A DNA stretch of 64,000 nt from Termitomyces sp. T153 (lineage: Eukaryota; Basidiomycota; Agaricomycetes; Agaricales; Lyophyllaceae). Location: contig JACKQL020000094.1 in NCBI GenBank assembly GCA_018296165.2, forward strand, positions 1-64,000, in the 5' to 3' direction. Shown one piece after another: positions 23,963-34,994 of this stretch (position 1 is its first letter; every line of letters begins with the position of its first letter). Under the pieces are notes generated by a model. It was given only the letters and a program-made list of their open reading frames with translations. It was not told the DNA's origin and did not search any database. Position numbers and translations under genes: made by a program.

Positions 23963-25104
23963 TATCACAACCCATTCTCTGAAGCCCTGTACACTGCCCA
24001 ACAAACCCCCGCTCCCCCAGAACCCCCCCCCCCCAATGCTTTGTCAAACTTCTCCAGTACTCCGTGCCAACTCCAGCTAACTCTGACACATTCTCGGCTA
24101 ACTCTGACGGCCCCCTGGCCCACTCCAACATCTTCCCCGCAGCCACTGGCACTTTCCCTGGACTTCCTGAGCCCCTGGGACCACTCCCTGCCATGCCTGA
24201 CCCCATTACACATCATCAACTCAACACCCCAGCTCCCCCAACTTACTCTGGGGTATCACAACAACCTCAGAACGGACCGCATCACAATTGATCCCACCAA
24301 CATATCAACGCGGCCCACCCTCTGGTTGTAACCAACACCCATCAACTCCACCAAGCTCTGCCAAGCCCCGCCACCACAGCCGACATCCCCGGAGATCTTC
24401 AGTAGTCAGTATATAAGACATAGAGTAGCTCCTCATACTCTAGTCTTGAGATTATCTATCTACTTACCTTTCTGATGCGTTTCTGATTGTTTCTTCTCGT
24501 GTTTTGTGTCCCGTGTCTTGTTTTCCTTATTCTCAGTCTCCCAGTCTTATCTCATCTCTGTTCTGTTATCTTTTCATTATTGTCCCATGTCTCTACCTGA
24601 ATCTACTCTTGTTCTCCTCTCGTCTTTGTCTCATTTTGTTCGACTCTGTCTCGTCTCGTTTGATTCTGTCTACTGTGTTCAAGCCCTCTCGACTATAACA
24701 TCCTCACAAACTCTGCCGTTACAATTACAAACCTCTGACACTCGTTACCAACCCCGGACCCTGCTATACACTTGGCTCCAAACCCCATCAATCCCTGTTG
24801 ATCCCCCATCAGAACTCCGGCTCTGCTCCTGTCATCTGCATAGCCTCCGCCTCCTCCACACCCACAATACTCACACACGGACTTATGCCTGAACCCTGCC
24901 AAGCCCATCCCCCTTCCCTGCAACTTGTCCTCTACTCCTCTGGACCCCCCCGGACTTGCTCAGATCAATTTCCCCTGGCTATCCTCACAAGTCCCCAGTG
25001 TTTGGAACACCTCCGAGTGCCCAGTTGTCAGTGCAGAGAATCATGTCCACCTAGTAAGGACTTGCCCAGTGTAGCTGAGCCCCTGTGGTCAGCAGAACCT
25101 GACA
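23963..25104 (+). repeat. 5' LTR of copy B
   Basis: TATCACAACCCATT to GAACCTGACA, 1142 bases, matching 30045-31204. A 10-C run occurs near 24027-24036. The first two bases TA replace the canonical TG. Confidence 0.85.
24410..24417 (+). promoter_or_regulatory. TATA box of the 5' LTR (copy B)
   Basis: TATATAAG follows CAGTAGTCAG, as in the other three LTRs of the family. Confidence 0.55.
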
Positions 25105-28100
25105 TAATCTCAAGACTATCCCTTACCCCACTTGTGATGTCCACACTAACCCCGCACACACATCCAACAAACACCTCCAATGTCTACAACCGGCCCACGC
25201 CTGGAAACCACTATGATTCATATTGCCCCACCCAATTTGCCAAGGCACATTGAGTCACGGATCTGATACAAAATGCCCCTTCTGCCCCAGTTACATCTGT
25301 ACAACAGCTCTATCCATGGACACCCTCTTACAGCTCCCACACTCCCCCACCATCTCCACCAGCTGCTCCCCCCACAGAGGCCAACCCTGACACCACCAAA
25401 GCTTCACCCAAAACCCCAGCAACAATTTGACCCAGTGCTTGACAACTTCTCCGACACCGCACTGTCACTCCTCCAACAACAATAGCAAAAGCTCCACCGT
25501 GTAAAGTTGCTCACCACATGAAAGACCAATCGCCAACCTCACCCAAGACAACAACGAGACCTCCGAGAACATGTTCCCCTGAACCCCCCATCTTTGGACC
25601 CTCCAACCCACAGCAACCCCATCCACAATGACACAAGATTCTGAGACCGACGCTACCCCCCAATTACAAAACACACTCCCAGAATCAGTTAGGACCCCCT
25701 GGTCAACTGGGCCATCACCTCCACCAACGAATGAAGGGGCCCCAATGCCTCCGACCCAACTCCAACAACCCTGGAACAAGACCAAGAAATCCCTAAGCTT
25801 CTAGGCGGTCAAGAAAGGAACAGCTACGCTACTTGAAGCACAGCCCAAAGTTAACAAGGAGAACCACGGCACTCAACTCTCAATGAAGAACAACCCTGAA
25901 CCTCCACCCACTACTCAGCACCTGCCTACCATCTCAACACCCTTTCCTGTATGATCCGGAACCTCTGACATTAAAAACCCTCGATGCCAACCTCCCCACA
26001 CACCACCCCCAGATGTAAACTCTGCCACCAGACTCTGCCACCTCCCACAAAGGAACCCCCAGCATAGGAGTTACCCCAAACTAACTATAGGAAAAATGGC
26101 CCTACACAAAGTAGTTCCCAAAGTACTCTAAAATTGCTGACCCGTTCACATAAGGGATGGAGAAGCCCCACCATCATCCCAGAGACTGCCAATCAACCCA
26201 CTCAAATGTCCTGATGATCCAAAGAGCATACACTCCAACATCCATGGAGGACTTCCCTGCCAGGACTGACAACCCAAATAATCCTGCGCCGACTTGAAGC
26301 TGCCCCGATCCACCCCTCTGACCCACTCCGGATTCTAGCAACACGACTCTGGGGCCCCCACTCTGACTCTGATATCCAACCAAGGGGACCTACGATGCCA
26401 GCCCCACACTCCGTACAACCCTGCCCCTATGCCAGAAGATGTCTATCGAGCAGGGACTGCATCAACGGAGTAACCCAAAACAAACCCCATGCAAAGTAAT
26501 CTCCCAGAATACCCTAAAAGTTGCTGATGCCTTCCCCAAGAAGCAAGCGGTGCCTCTTCCCGCTGCCACCCCCCCACATTCACAACAACCTCCGGGCTGC
26601 TCCAGAACACAAATGAAGAATTGCCCCAACCCTGCTGTGACTCCCGGGGAGTCCCACACCAATGCCTCCTTGCGACTGACTTCCCCACTGCCCTCCAACA
26701 ATTGTGAACAACCATCTTCCCCCATCCAAGCTCAGCTCCAGGAGCCACCACCACTCCTACATGACAACTCCGCAAAAACCCCCCACTCCAGAGCTCCCCC
26801 TCTAATTTGCGACACAACTCCACCAACAAGTTAAGACCCAACCCCAACCCCTGCATTGACCCCAGACCCCTGGTACTCGTGCTTGGACTTGCGGACTGAC
26901 AAAATGTGCCTCAGACCCCTTCCTCTGCCCACACCTCCCCCAAAGCCAACACAACCAACAAACCCCCACCAAGTGACCCTTGTGTTGACTCCGGGACTGC
27001 CCACTTCTTCCCCGATGAAGGAACCACCAATTCCCAGAAGGAACAACCCACAGAACAAGCCCCAAAGCATCTCTGCTGAGGCAAGCCATTCCCCAACCAA
27101 CCCCTGTGCTGCCCCTGCCCAAAGAAGCATCCACCAATATAACCCCAACAGACCTCCAAACTCTAGGGAGTGTCAGAAATACATGACCCGGAACCTCAAA
27201 TTTCAGCTCTGGACCCAAAGGAACTGGTCGGGACTGATCACCCTGCACCCCGCCCCCTTAGTCATCAACACTCTGGAGCACACCAAAGCACCACCTGAAC
27301 ATGCCTGCCCACAGACGCAATACTCCAGAGCATGACTTCAACCTGGACCAACACCCCGGAGCATAGCAAAGCCCAATCCCGAGTGCCCTTCACCAAACAC
27401 AATACTCTGGAGCTCGCTCTGCACAACCCCACCAAATGAAAACCTCTGAGCATCCTCAACCCAGGAATCACAACCCTAAGGGAGTACTACTGCCCCTATG
27501 CTGACCAATCCCACAGCACAGATGGCACAGAGAACAGCCCCCTGCAACTTACAGGGACCACCCTACCCCGGGGGCTCTGCTGCTAAGCTGCTAGGAACTC
27601 CCTCTTCCGACCAACTGCGCCCCAAGGACAAACCTCACCCCGCCCCCCCCCACCATCATCAAAAAGGACCCCCGCCACCCCACCACCCATGTCGGCACAA
27701 AGGCTGGACCACCAAAAGACCCCGCCCCTCCTGCCAGCCACACCAACAAAAGACCAAAGCCCTGACCACCCCAGACATACATCAAAAACCCGGAGGTCCA
27801 CCCTCTTGAACCAGCACAACACACATCTCCGCCACAGACTGAGGAAAACCCCTACACCCTGGGTCTGAGACCCCAAGAATCAAACCTAGCAATGCTGCCA
27901 AAAAACGCCATGGAACTCCGCAGAAAGAATCCCAACACTCCTGCCAAGCCTTGGAACTCTTTCTACAGTGCTCTGCCCTGCCCTGACAACCCCGGGGCTA
28001 GCTGACACAGATGGCACTAGCAGGCCTAACCCCTGCCTCTGGATCCACTAGGGATTCAACTCCCACCAGCACCCCTGCATGTTTTGCTTACCTCACCCTC

Positions 28101-28377
28101 ACACAAATTAAAGTCTCACTTCACACACCCAGGAACAATGAGGAAGCATTGAAAAGTACAAAAAATATATGATACAAGGCGGAACGGGGCAGCGAACTCA
28201 AAGACAACAAGAAGTGGGGCCTGGCCACTCCCTCACTTCTCCCCCAGAACCCCCGCCATCCCCACCCCCAAATCAATCTCCATCTGGGCCCGCACCGCTG
28301 CCAAGACCTCTGCCAGCCCCGGCAAAGCCTCCCCCGCATCTGCTACCACTTCCCATCATGACTCCAGGGCCACTGCA
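25105..28377. other. C-rich interior of copy B, no recognised gene
   Basis: It is collinear with 1157-4166 of copy A, including shared blocks such as CCAAGCTTCTAG-like and GCCTTCCCCAAGAAGC (26528). Only short open frames are present, without family motifs. A block starting ATGGCACTAGCAGG at 28011 matches 3838 of copy A. Confidence 0.5.
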
Positions 28378-29930
28378 TTATGCCGTCAATGCCCCACCAA
28401 CAACCTTCCCACCCTCACCATCCCCTGCTGCAACTCCAGAGGCTGATCCACAGGCATCTGCGCCAACCCATCTTGGATTAACACAAACACTGCAAAGGCA
28501 CTGTCCAAGAGGACCCGGTGCTCCCACACCCAACCTGGCCCCAAACACGACCCATTTAGTAACAGGTGGAGAAGTGAGAATAACACTTACAAAGGATCTC
28601 CACACGCCCTGAAGTGGCCTCATTGGCCAGCCAATCCTCCCTCCACCTTGCTATCTTGGCCCATAGCAGACCACCCTCCAGCACCATTTCCCACTCCTCT
28701 GCCTCCTCCATGGGCCGCACCCCCCACTGTGCCAGACGCTCCTGCAAGCCCTGTACCTCCGACACTCGCTCTGGCACCACACACACTGAGGTGTTCCACA
28801 CCCACTCTAACACCTCCTTCTCTGCCTGCGCTGCATCTCAATCCTCCCTTGCCCATCAAAGCTCCCCTTCCCATGCCATCAATGCCGCCATTAGCACCTC
28901 CACCCGCTTGTGAAGGAAGACCTCTGTGATTGAAGGTGGGGGCTTCAGAGAACTTGATGCCTGTCCTAAAGCCATGTCCAGGGTAGAAGAGTGAACATGA
29001 AACCCCAGAAGACCTGCCATTGGCTCATACCCCCGCAGCCTCTTGCTGGGCCCCACCCCCAATGGTGGGGAAGCTCTCCGCTTCCCATGGTCTGCTGCCG
29101 AGGACACCCCCTCCCCCTGCCCACCCCATGGAGGCCCCACCTGCCCTGCAGACCACCCCATGCTCACCTCCCCCAACATCCAGGTCTTCTACACCTTGCC
29201 CAGCTGACTCCGCACCCAGTCCTCATCCCACCCCTGCTCTGCGGCAACGCACGCTGCTTGCCACTCCAATGAAATCGAGCACTTCTCATGGCTTGCACAA
29301 CACGGAAGGCAAATGGAAGTGTCACGCCATGAGCCCATAGAGGGCGCATCAAAGACACAGGCCTCACCCCGCCGCACATAGAGAACACACTGTGAACAAC
29401 AGATCAGCACATGTGACAAAGGAGAACTCAAAGGCTCACTGGGGCCTCGTTTTGGCACCATTCCAGTGTCGGGGGGCCCCAAGCCTGCACCAATGCCCTT
29501 GCAAACTCCTCCACCATCACCTCTACCTGAGGGATTCACTGCAGCGGAGGGACTCCTTCCACATCCCCCACCACCAATTGGGGCACTGCAGGACAAAATT
29601 TGGCCTGCCTAGGGCCCCTCAGAGAACCCACCACCTCCGCAGACAACTCTGCAGAACTCCATCAGCCACTCCAAAGAAACAGGTTGATGCTGCTCATGAC
29701 TCCAGTATATCATACCAGCTCGGCGCCAATGCTCGAACTCCTCCCCTTCGCTGTTGTATACAATCACCATGTCTGCATCTGAAATCAACAGGGTGGGGGA
29801 AGCAGCTGAATGACTGGGAGGGAACATGACAAAGAATTTGAGGGAGCCCTGGAGTACATCCAAAGCCTTTTAATTGATTAGGAAGAACCCCCTGATGAAG
29901 TGGCGGCCATGCTTTGACTTCGCCTCCCAC
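28378..29930 (-). pseudogene. Antisense ORF block of copy B (acidic box, Cys cluster, coiled coil)
   Basis: Read on the minus strand from 29930. An acidic box VIVYNSEGEEFEHWRR (29863-29609) comes first. A cysteine cluster follows in 29596-29189 (CCSQCVL, GEACVFDAPS, CLPCCASHEKC), spaced roughly like a fungal Zn2Cys6 or similar zinc-binding motif. Then come ISLEWQAA and AAEQGWDEDWV, a basic GKRRASPP and SKRLRG patch (29179-28856), a charged heptad segment, and ARWREDWLANEATSG (28813-28556). Copy A has the same series except the Cys cluster, which seems deleted there. The frames are not continuous, so the gene is broken or intron-containing. Function unknown. Confidence 0.5.
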
Positions 29931-30031
29931 GCCACCATCACTTGCTGCAGATTGATCAATATTACTGGGCTTTGACTCTCACGCTCTGCTGATCCCCGAC
30001 CCACTCCCCACGTCTCAAGGGTCTTGATGCT

Positions 30032-30044
30032 GAAGGGGGGGTGA
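30032..30044 (+). other. Polypurine tract of copy B
   Basis: GAAGGGGGGGTGA directly before the TGTCAC of the 3' LTR, identical to that of copy A. Confidence 0.8.
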
Positions 30045-31204
30045 TGTCACGACTCATTTTCTGAAGCCCTGTACACTGCCCGACAAACCCCCGCTCCCCC
30101 AGAACCCCTCCCCTGATGCTTCGTCAAACTTCTCCAGTACTCCATGCCAACTCCAGCTAACTCCGACACATTCTTGGCTAACTCTGATGGCCCCCTGGCC
30201 CACTCCAACATCTTCCCCGCAGCCACCAGCACTTTCCCTGGACTTCCTGAGCCCCTGAGACCACTCCCCGCCATGCCTGACCCCATTACACGTCATCAAC
30301 TTGACACCCCAGCTCCCTCGACTTACTCTGGGATATCACAACAACCTCAGAACGGACCACATCACAATTGATTCCATCAACATATCAACATGGCCCGCCC
30401 TCTAGTTGTAACCAATACCCATCAACTCCACTGAGCTCCGCCAAGCCCCACCACCACAGCTGACATCCCCGGAGATCTTCAGTAGTCAGTATATAAGACA
30501 TAGAGTAGCTCCTCATACTCTAGTCTTGAGATTATCTATCTACCTACCTTTCTGATGCGTTTCTGATTGTTTCTTCTCATGTTTTGTGTCCCGTGTCTCG
30601 TTTTCCTTATTTTCAGTCTCCCAGTCTTATCTTGTCTCTGTTCCATTATCTTTTTGTTAATGTCCCATGTCTCCACCTGAATCTACTCTTGTTCTCCTCT
30701 CATCTTTGTTTCATTTTGTTTGACTCTGTCTCATTTTGTTTGACTCTGTCTCATCTCATTTGATTCTGTCTATTGTGTCCAAGCCCTCTCGACCATAACG
30801 TCCTCACAAACTCCGCCATTACAATTACAAACCTCTGACACTCATTACCAACCCCAGACCCTGCTATACACTCAGCTCCAAACCCCATCAATCCCTGTTG
30901 ATCCCCCATCAGAACTCCGGCTCCGCTCCTGTCATCTGCATAGCCTCCGCCTCCTCCGCACCCACAATACTCATACACAGACTTATGCCTGAACCCTGCC
31001 AAGCCCATCCCCCTTCCCTGCAACTTGTCCTCTACTCCTCTGGACCCCCCCAGACTTGCTTGGATCAATTTCCCCTGGCTATCCTCACAAGTCCCCAGTG
31101 TTTGGAACACCTCCGAGTGCCTGGTTGTCAGTGCAGGGAATCATGTCCACCTAGTAAGGACTTGCCCAGTGTAGCTGAGCCCCCGTGGTCAGCGGAACCT
31201 GACA
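30045..31204 (+). repeat. 3' LTR of copy B
   Basis: 1160 bases, TGTCACGACTC to GAACCTGACA, followed by the target duplication ATTAG. It has a short extra TTTGACTCTGTCTCAT duplication near 30718-30752 compared with the 5' LTR. Its TATA box is at 30490-30497. Confidence 0.85.
30490..30497 (+). promoter_or_regulatory. TATA box of the 3' LTR (copy B)
   Basis: TATATAAG is at the conserved LTR position. It points into the downstream half of Helitron copy 1. Confidence 0.5.
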
Positions 31205-31209
31205 ATTAG

Positions 31210-32430
31210 GTCCTCAGGATGACATCCCTTCTGATGATGACTTGGATTATGTTGATCCTGTTCAACAGAGACCTGCAGAAGACTTGGACCCTGCTCCACC
31301 CAACTATCCAGCAGGACTACAAAATCCGGCTGAACAGCCTCCTCTTGAGCTTCCTATTCCACCACAGCTTGACCCTATTCAGCCTATTCCAAGAGGAAGG
31401 CAACCTTACTTGATTGAATATCCTCCACACTATCTTGGTCCTATGACTATCATATGTCCACACTGCTAAGCTCTACATTTTGATGCTGAAAAGCTCACCA
31501 AGTCTACTATTTATAATCCAAAATTTAGCATGTGCTGCTTACAAGGCCAAGTGAATTTGCCCAGGCTTCAAGATGCTCCAGCAGATTTACTGAACCTTCT
31601 CCATGGGCATCATCTAACACCTTTAAACATCAATCTGTCAATACAATGCAGCCTTTGCATTCACATCTCTGGAAGTTAACATTGACCATGCTATTACCAA
31701 TGCACCTGGACCATACAGCTTTAGGATCAATGAAGAACTACATCATTTCACAGGTGCCTTGCTTCCTATTGAAGGCAATCTGCCTATATATGCACAGCTC
31801 TACTTTTACAATCACAATCAGCAATTGGCTCTTTGTTAACAGAACAATCCCAGGCTTGATCCTCAGATAATGGCCTCTTTGCAAGATATGCTTGCTAGAG
31901 TCAATCCCTTCATTGGCTTATACAAGCAGGCTAGACAGATTATGGGAGGAATTCCAGAAGGCCAGCTATAAAGGCTTTCTGTTAAGCTTACAGCTGCTTT
32001 TGGAGATCCTCAATGCTATAATGACCCTAATGAACAGGAGGGAGTTGCAGCTGTAATTCCAGGAGATGGCTCAGAAGAGCAATCAAATGATTGTGATATA
32101 GTCTTGTACTTGCATGGAGGTCAATTGAAGCAGATCACTCACTTGCACCCATATTACACTCCATTGCATTATACCATCATCTTCCCCACTGGACAGCCTG
32201 GATTTCACACCAACATTCACTCTCATTTTGGACCACAGAATCAACAAAGATCAGCAAAGGTCACCCAAACAGCAAATTATGCATACAGGCTGCAGCAAAG
32301 AACTTTGGAATTCAATGCACCATTACTTTGGAGTGGGAGGCTATTTCAACAATATGTTGTGGATGCATGGGCTTCCATTGAACAAAACAAGTTGAATTGG
32401 ATTTGACACAATCAGAAAAAGATTAGAGCT
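31210..32430 (+). pseudogene. Helitron copy 1: last 102-base unit and Helitron-like N domain
   Basis: The frame resumes with PQDD and the acidic repeat, then IPRGRQPYLIEYPPHYLGP and ICPHC, the zinc-binding start of the Helitron-like N domain, then MCCLQGQVNLPRL (the usual CCxxGxVxLP). Later blocks (VNPFIGLYKQAR, HPYYTPLHYTIIFP) lie in different frames. It stops at the deletion point near 32430. Confidence 0.7.
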
Positions 32431-33110
32431 GAAGATCAGTATTACCTGGACTGTACCATCCTTTTTGGCAAGAACTCTGATGTAGAGGATATCAACTCTG
32501 AAGTTCTGCAGAGATGTGCAGGAGAAGAGAAAATCTTGCAGAGTGCAGACTCTGTCATATCTGATGATGGGAATCCTAATGGTCTTGCATTGTATCCAAT
32601 GGAATACCTCAACTCTCTCAGAGCTAGCAGTTTGCCTTTGGCTAAATTGGCTTTGAAGATTGGTGTTTCTGTCATGCTGCTCAGGAATCTGGATACAACT
32701 AAAGGACTCTGCAATGGGACAAGAATGATTGTCACTCACATCAGCACTAGAGTTCTCAGATGTTAGATCATCAGTGGGGATGCCAAGTTTGCAGGATCAA
32801 TTGTTTTGATTCCAAGAATCAACATGGATGTCTCTGAAGAGGATTTTCCAATTCCATTGTGCAGGAGACAATTCCCAGTTTGATTAGCCTTTGCTATGAC
32901 AATCAACAAGTCTCAGGGTCAATCAGTCAAGCATGTTGGATTGGACCTTTGATCAGGAGTTTTTGCACATGGCCAACTTTATGTTGCACTCTCTTGGTGC
33001 ACATCAGGAGATTGTATCAAAGTCATCTTGGACCCAGAAAACACATCAAGAAAGACTGCAAATATTGTCTATCAAGAAATCCTGAATGGTTTACAAATGT
33101 AAGTATGACT
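32431..33110 (+). pseudogene. Helitron copy 1: C-terminal helicase fragment
   Basis: After the deletion the sequence rejoins at DQYYLD, then LYPMEYLNSLRASSLP, KIGVSVMLLRNLDTTKGLCNG, and motifs V and VI of a Pif1-like helicase ([28 protein letters not shown]). Walker A and B motifs are absent here. Several stops are present. Confidence 0.75.
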
Positions 33111-33390
33111 TTTGTTGGATTCAAGCAAGAAATTGCTAACTTCTATGAACTTCAGCACCTAATGTCTATAGCTGGACTATGTAGTATAGATATTCTTAAT
33201 GGTTTACAAATGTAAGTGTGACAGTTTAAATAATTGCTTGGTTAATACTAACTTTTATAATTTTCAGCATCTCTAATATATACCAGTGGACATTGTAATA
33301 TTCTGTTAATAATGTAATATAGATACATGATTGGTTTCAGCTGAAATCTCAGTGTATTGAATTGTAAAAGAAAAACAATGCTTGGTCAAC

Positions 33391-33853
33391 AAAATACAAA
33401 GACCTAACCAAATGAAGTGAGGTTGGGTCTGGGACTTGGCTTTGAGTTGATGAAATACAAAGACCTAACCAAATGTAGTGAGGTTGGGTCTGGGATTTAG
33501 CATTGAGTTTGAAATACAAAGACCTAACCAAACAAAGTGAGGTTGGATCTGGGACTTAGCATTAAGTTTGAAATACAAGGACCTAACCAAACAAAGTGAG
33601 GTTGGGTCTGGGATGAAGCATTGAGTAGAGTATCAAGGACCTAACCAAATGAAGTGAGGTTGGGTCTGGGACTTAGCATTGAGTTTGAAATACAAAGATC
33701 TAACTGAATGAAGTGAGGTTGGGTCTGGGACTTAGCATTAAGTTTGAAATACAAGGACCTAACCAAACAAAGTGAGGTTGGGTCTGGGATGAAGCATTGA
33801 GTAGAATATCAAGGACCTAACTAAACAAAGTGAGGTTGGATCTGGGATGAAGC
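33391..33853 (+). repeat. Minisatellite at the 3' end of Helitron copy 1
   Basis: About eight head-to-tail units of 58-60 bases with the core GACCTAACCAAAxxAAGTGAGGTTGGGTC. Each core can pair GACCTAACC with GGTTGGGTC, giving a 9-bp stem and a loop of about 11 bases. The same array, with five units, precedes the end of copy 2. Confidence 0.85.
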
Positions 33854-33855
33854 AA

Positions 33856-33893
33856 GAGCTATAGGCATGTGCTGAAGGCACAGACCATAGCTC
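33856..33893 (+). other. Terminal hairpin of Helitron copy 1
   Basis: GAGCTA and TAGCTC form the outer stem, and TGTGC with GCACA the inner stem. It matches the perfect hairpin at 41197-41234 of copy 2 and marks the 3' terminus, which ends about at 33895 (TAGCTCAT). Confidence 0.7.
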
Positions 33894-33895
33894 AT

Positions 33896-34989
33896 CTATA
33901 ATATATGGAACAACTCCTGGGAAAGTGGCTGTGCCTCAATCTTCCAACCTGGGAAGATTCCTTATGTAATGCTTATGTAAAATTATATAACTTGGCTGAT
34001 CTCTAATTTTCAGCCTTTTCTTTTGGTATGTGGCAAAAATCAATCATTGCACTGAATCACTCTTTCTTTTGACCTTTCTTTCCAATCTGAAGCATCAACT
34101 ATTCTCTCTACTCTGATACTGTGAGAAGAAGCTTTGATTGGCCTGTTAGACTCTACTGACCCTCTCTTGGAGGTTGTTACACTTTACTGGCCATGTATGC
34201 TCTACTTTTTGTCATCTCCAATCACTGATCATAGCTGATACCCAGATTTCCACTATTGCATCCTTCTTCGGGCTTTTTCTAAGCATTGAGTAGCTTTCTC
34301 TTCTTTCAGGTGGGCTTTCTTTTCTTTGCATAATTGTCCAATGACTGATTTTGGTGGTTGTTTCTATATTGAAGCTGAATTGGGCTAGGTATACTCCTTT
34401 TCTGAGTGTAACTTTTATGGACTAATCATAGCTGAAATCAGACTTCACTACATTCTTCATTAGGCTCCTTTTCTGAGTGTTCAGTAGCTTTGTAGGTATG
34501 CTTTTTCTATTTTTGTCTAAGAACTAATTTAAGTATTGTCCATTTTCTTTTCTAAACAGTTATTGGCTTTCTGCTTTGAAGGTAGATCTCTTTCTCTGAG
34601 TTGATTGAAAGTTGAACTTCATGTTCTTTCATTAGAATTTTGGATTTGATTTCATCTTCAAATTATATTTGAGCCATTTTATATGTAGCTCTCATTCAGG
34701 TCACCTAGGAATGTTCCCTGCTTATTGAAAACTGTACTTGACTGATAATTTGGTAGTTTCTGTTCTCTAGCCTTTACTGCTGTAATCCTTCACTTTTGGA
34801 CAGTTGTTGAGTATGTATCTATATTTTTTAAAAAAAATTATAATAGTTATCATTAGCTTGAATTCAGAGTTAATCATCACTTTTTATTGGGGGCTTCCAA
34901 TACTTCTTATCAATTTTCTTTTAAAGGTACTGTTATGTGAGTATCTATTAACTATTTTTTATTCTTTCTTTATTAACAAAGTTTAAGCA
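33896..34989. other. AT-rich sequence between the two Helitrons
   Basis: 1.1 kb, AT-rich, with no convincing gene. It must hold the 5' terminus of copy 2 and perhaps its promoter. I see no match to the 5' side of copy 1. A 60-codon frame at 34804-34986 is hydrophobic low-complexity translation. Confidence 0.4.
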
Positions 34990-34994
34990 ACATT

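Larger units (their letters stand above)
23963..31204 (+). mobile_element. Large LTR retroelement without pol, copy B
   Basis: 7242 bases with LTRs at 23963-25104 and 30045-31204. The target duplication ATTAG is perfect (23958-23962, 31205-31209). The 5' LTR now starts TATCAC, having lost the terminal TG by a G-to-A change. The interior matches copy A in order, including the antisense block and the polypurine tract. No pol motif is present. It split the fourth unit of the Helitron's 102-base repeat. Confidence 0.9.
22661..33895 (+). mobile_element. Helitron copy 1, internally deleted, hosting LTR copy B
   Basis: The coding part is parallel to copy 2 (34990-41236): Q/R-rich N-terminal region, acidic tandem repeats, Helitron-like N domain, C-terminal piece of the Pif1-like helicase, minisatellite and terminal hairpin. 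Relative to copy 2, about 2.6 kb (the equivalent of 37364-39952) is missing at 32431, taking the Rep nuclease and most helicase motifs. The large LTR element B (23963-31204) was later inserted. The 5' end is approximate. The 3' end is set by the shared hairpin and TAGCTCAT. Confidence 0.75.

Noticed and set aside
33391..33853. Regular 58-60-base repeats that could be mistaken for a CRISPR array
   Set aside because: Units are contiguous without unique spacers, lie at the end of a eukaryotic Helitron, and recur at the end of the second Helitron.
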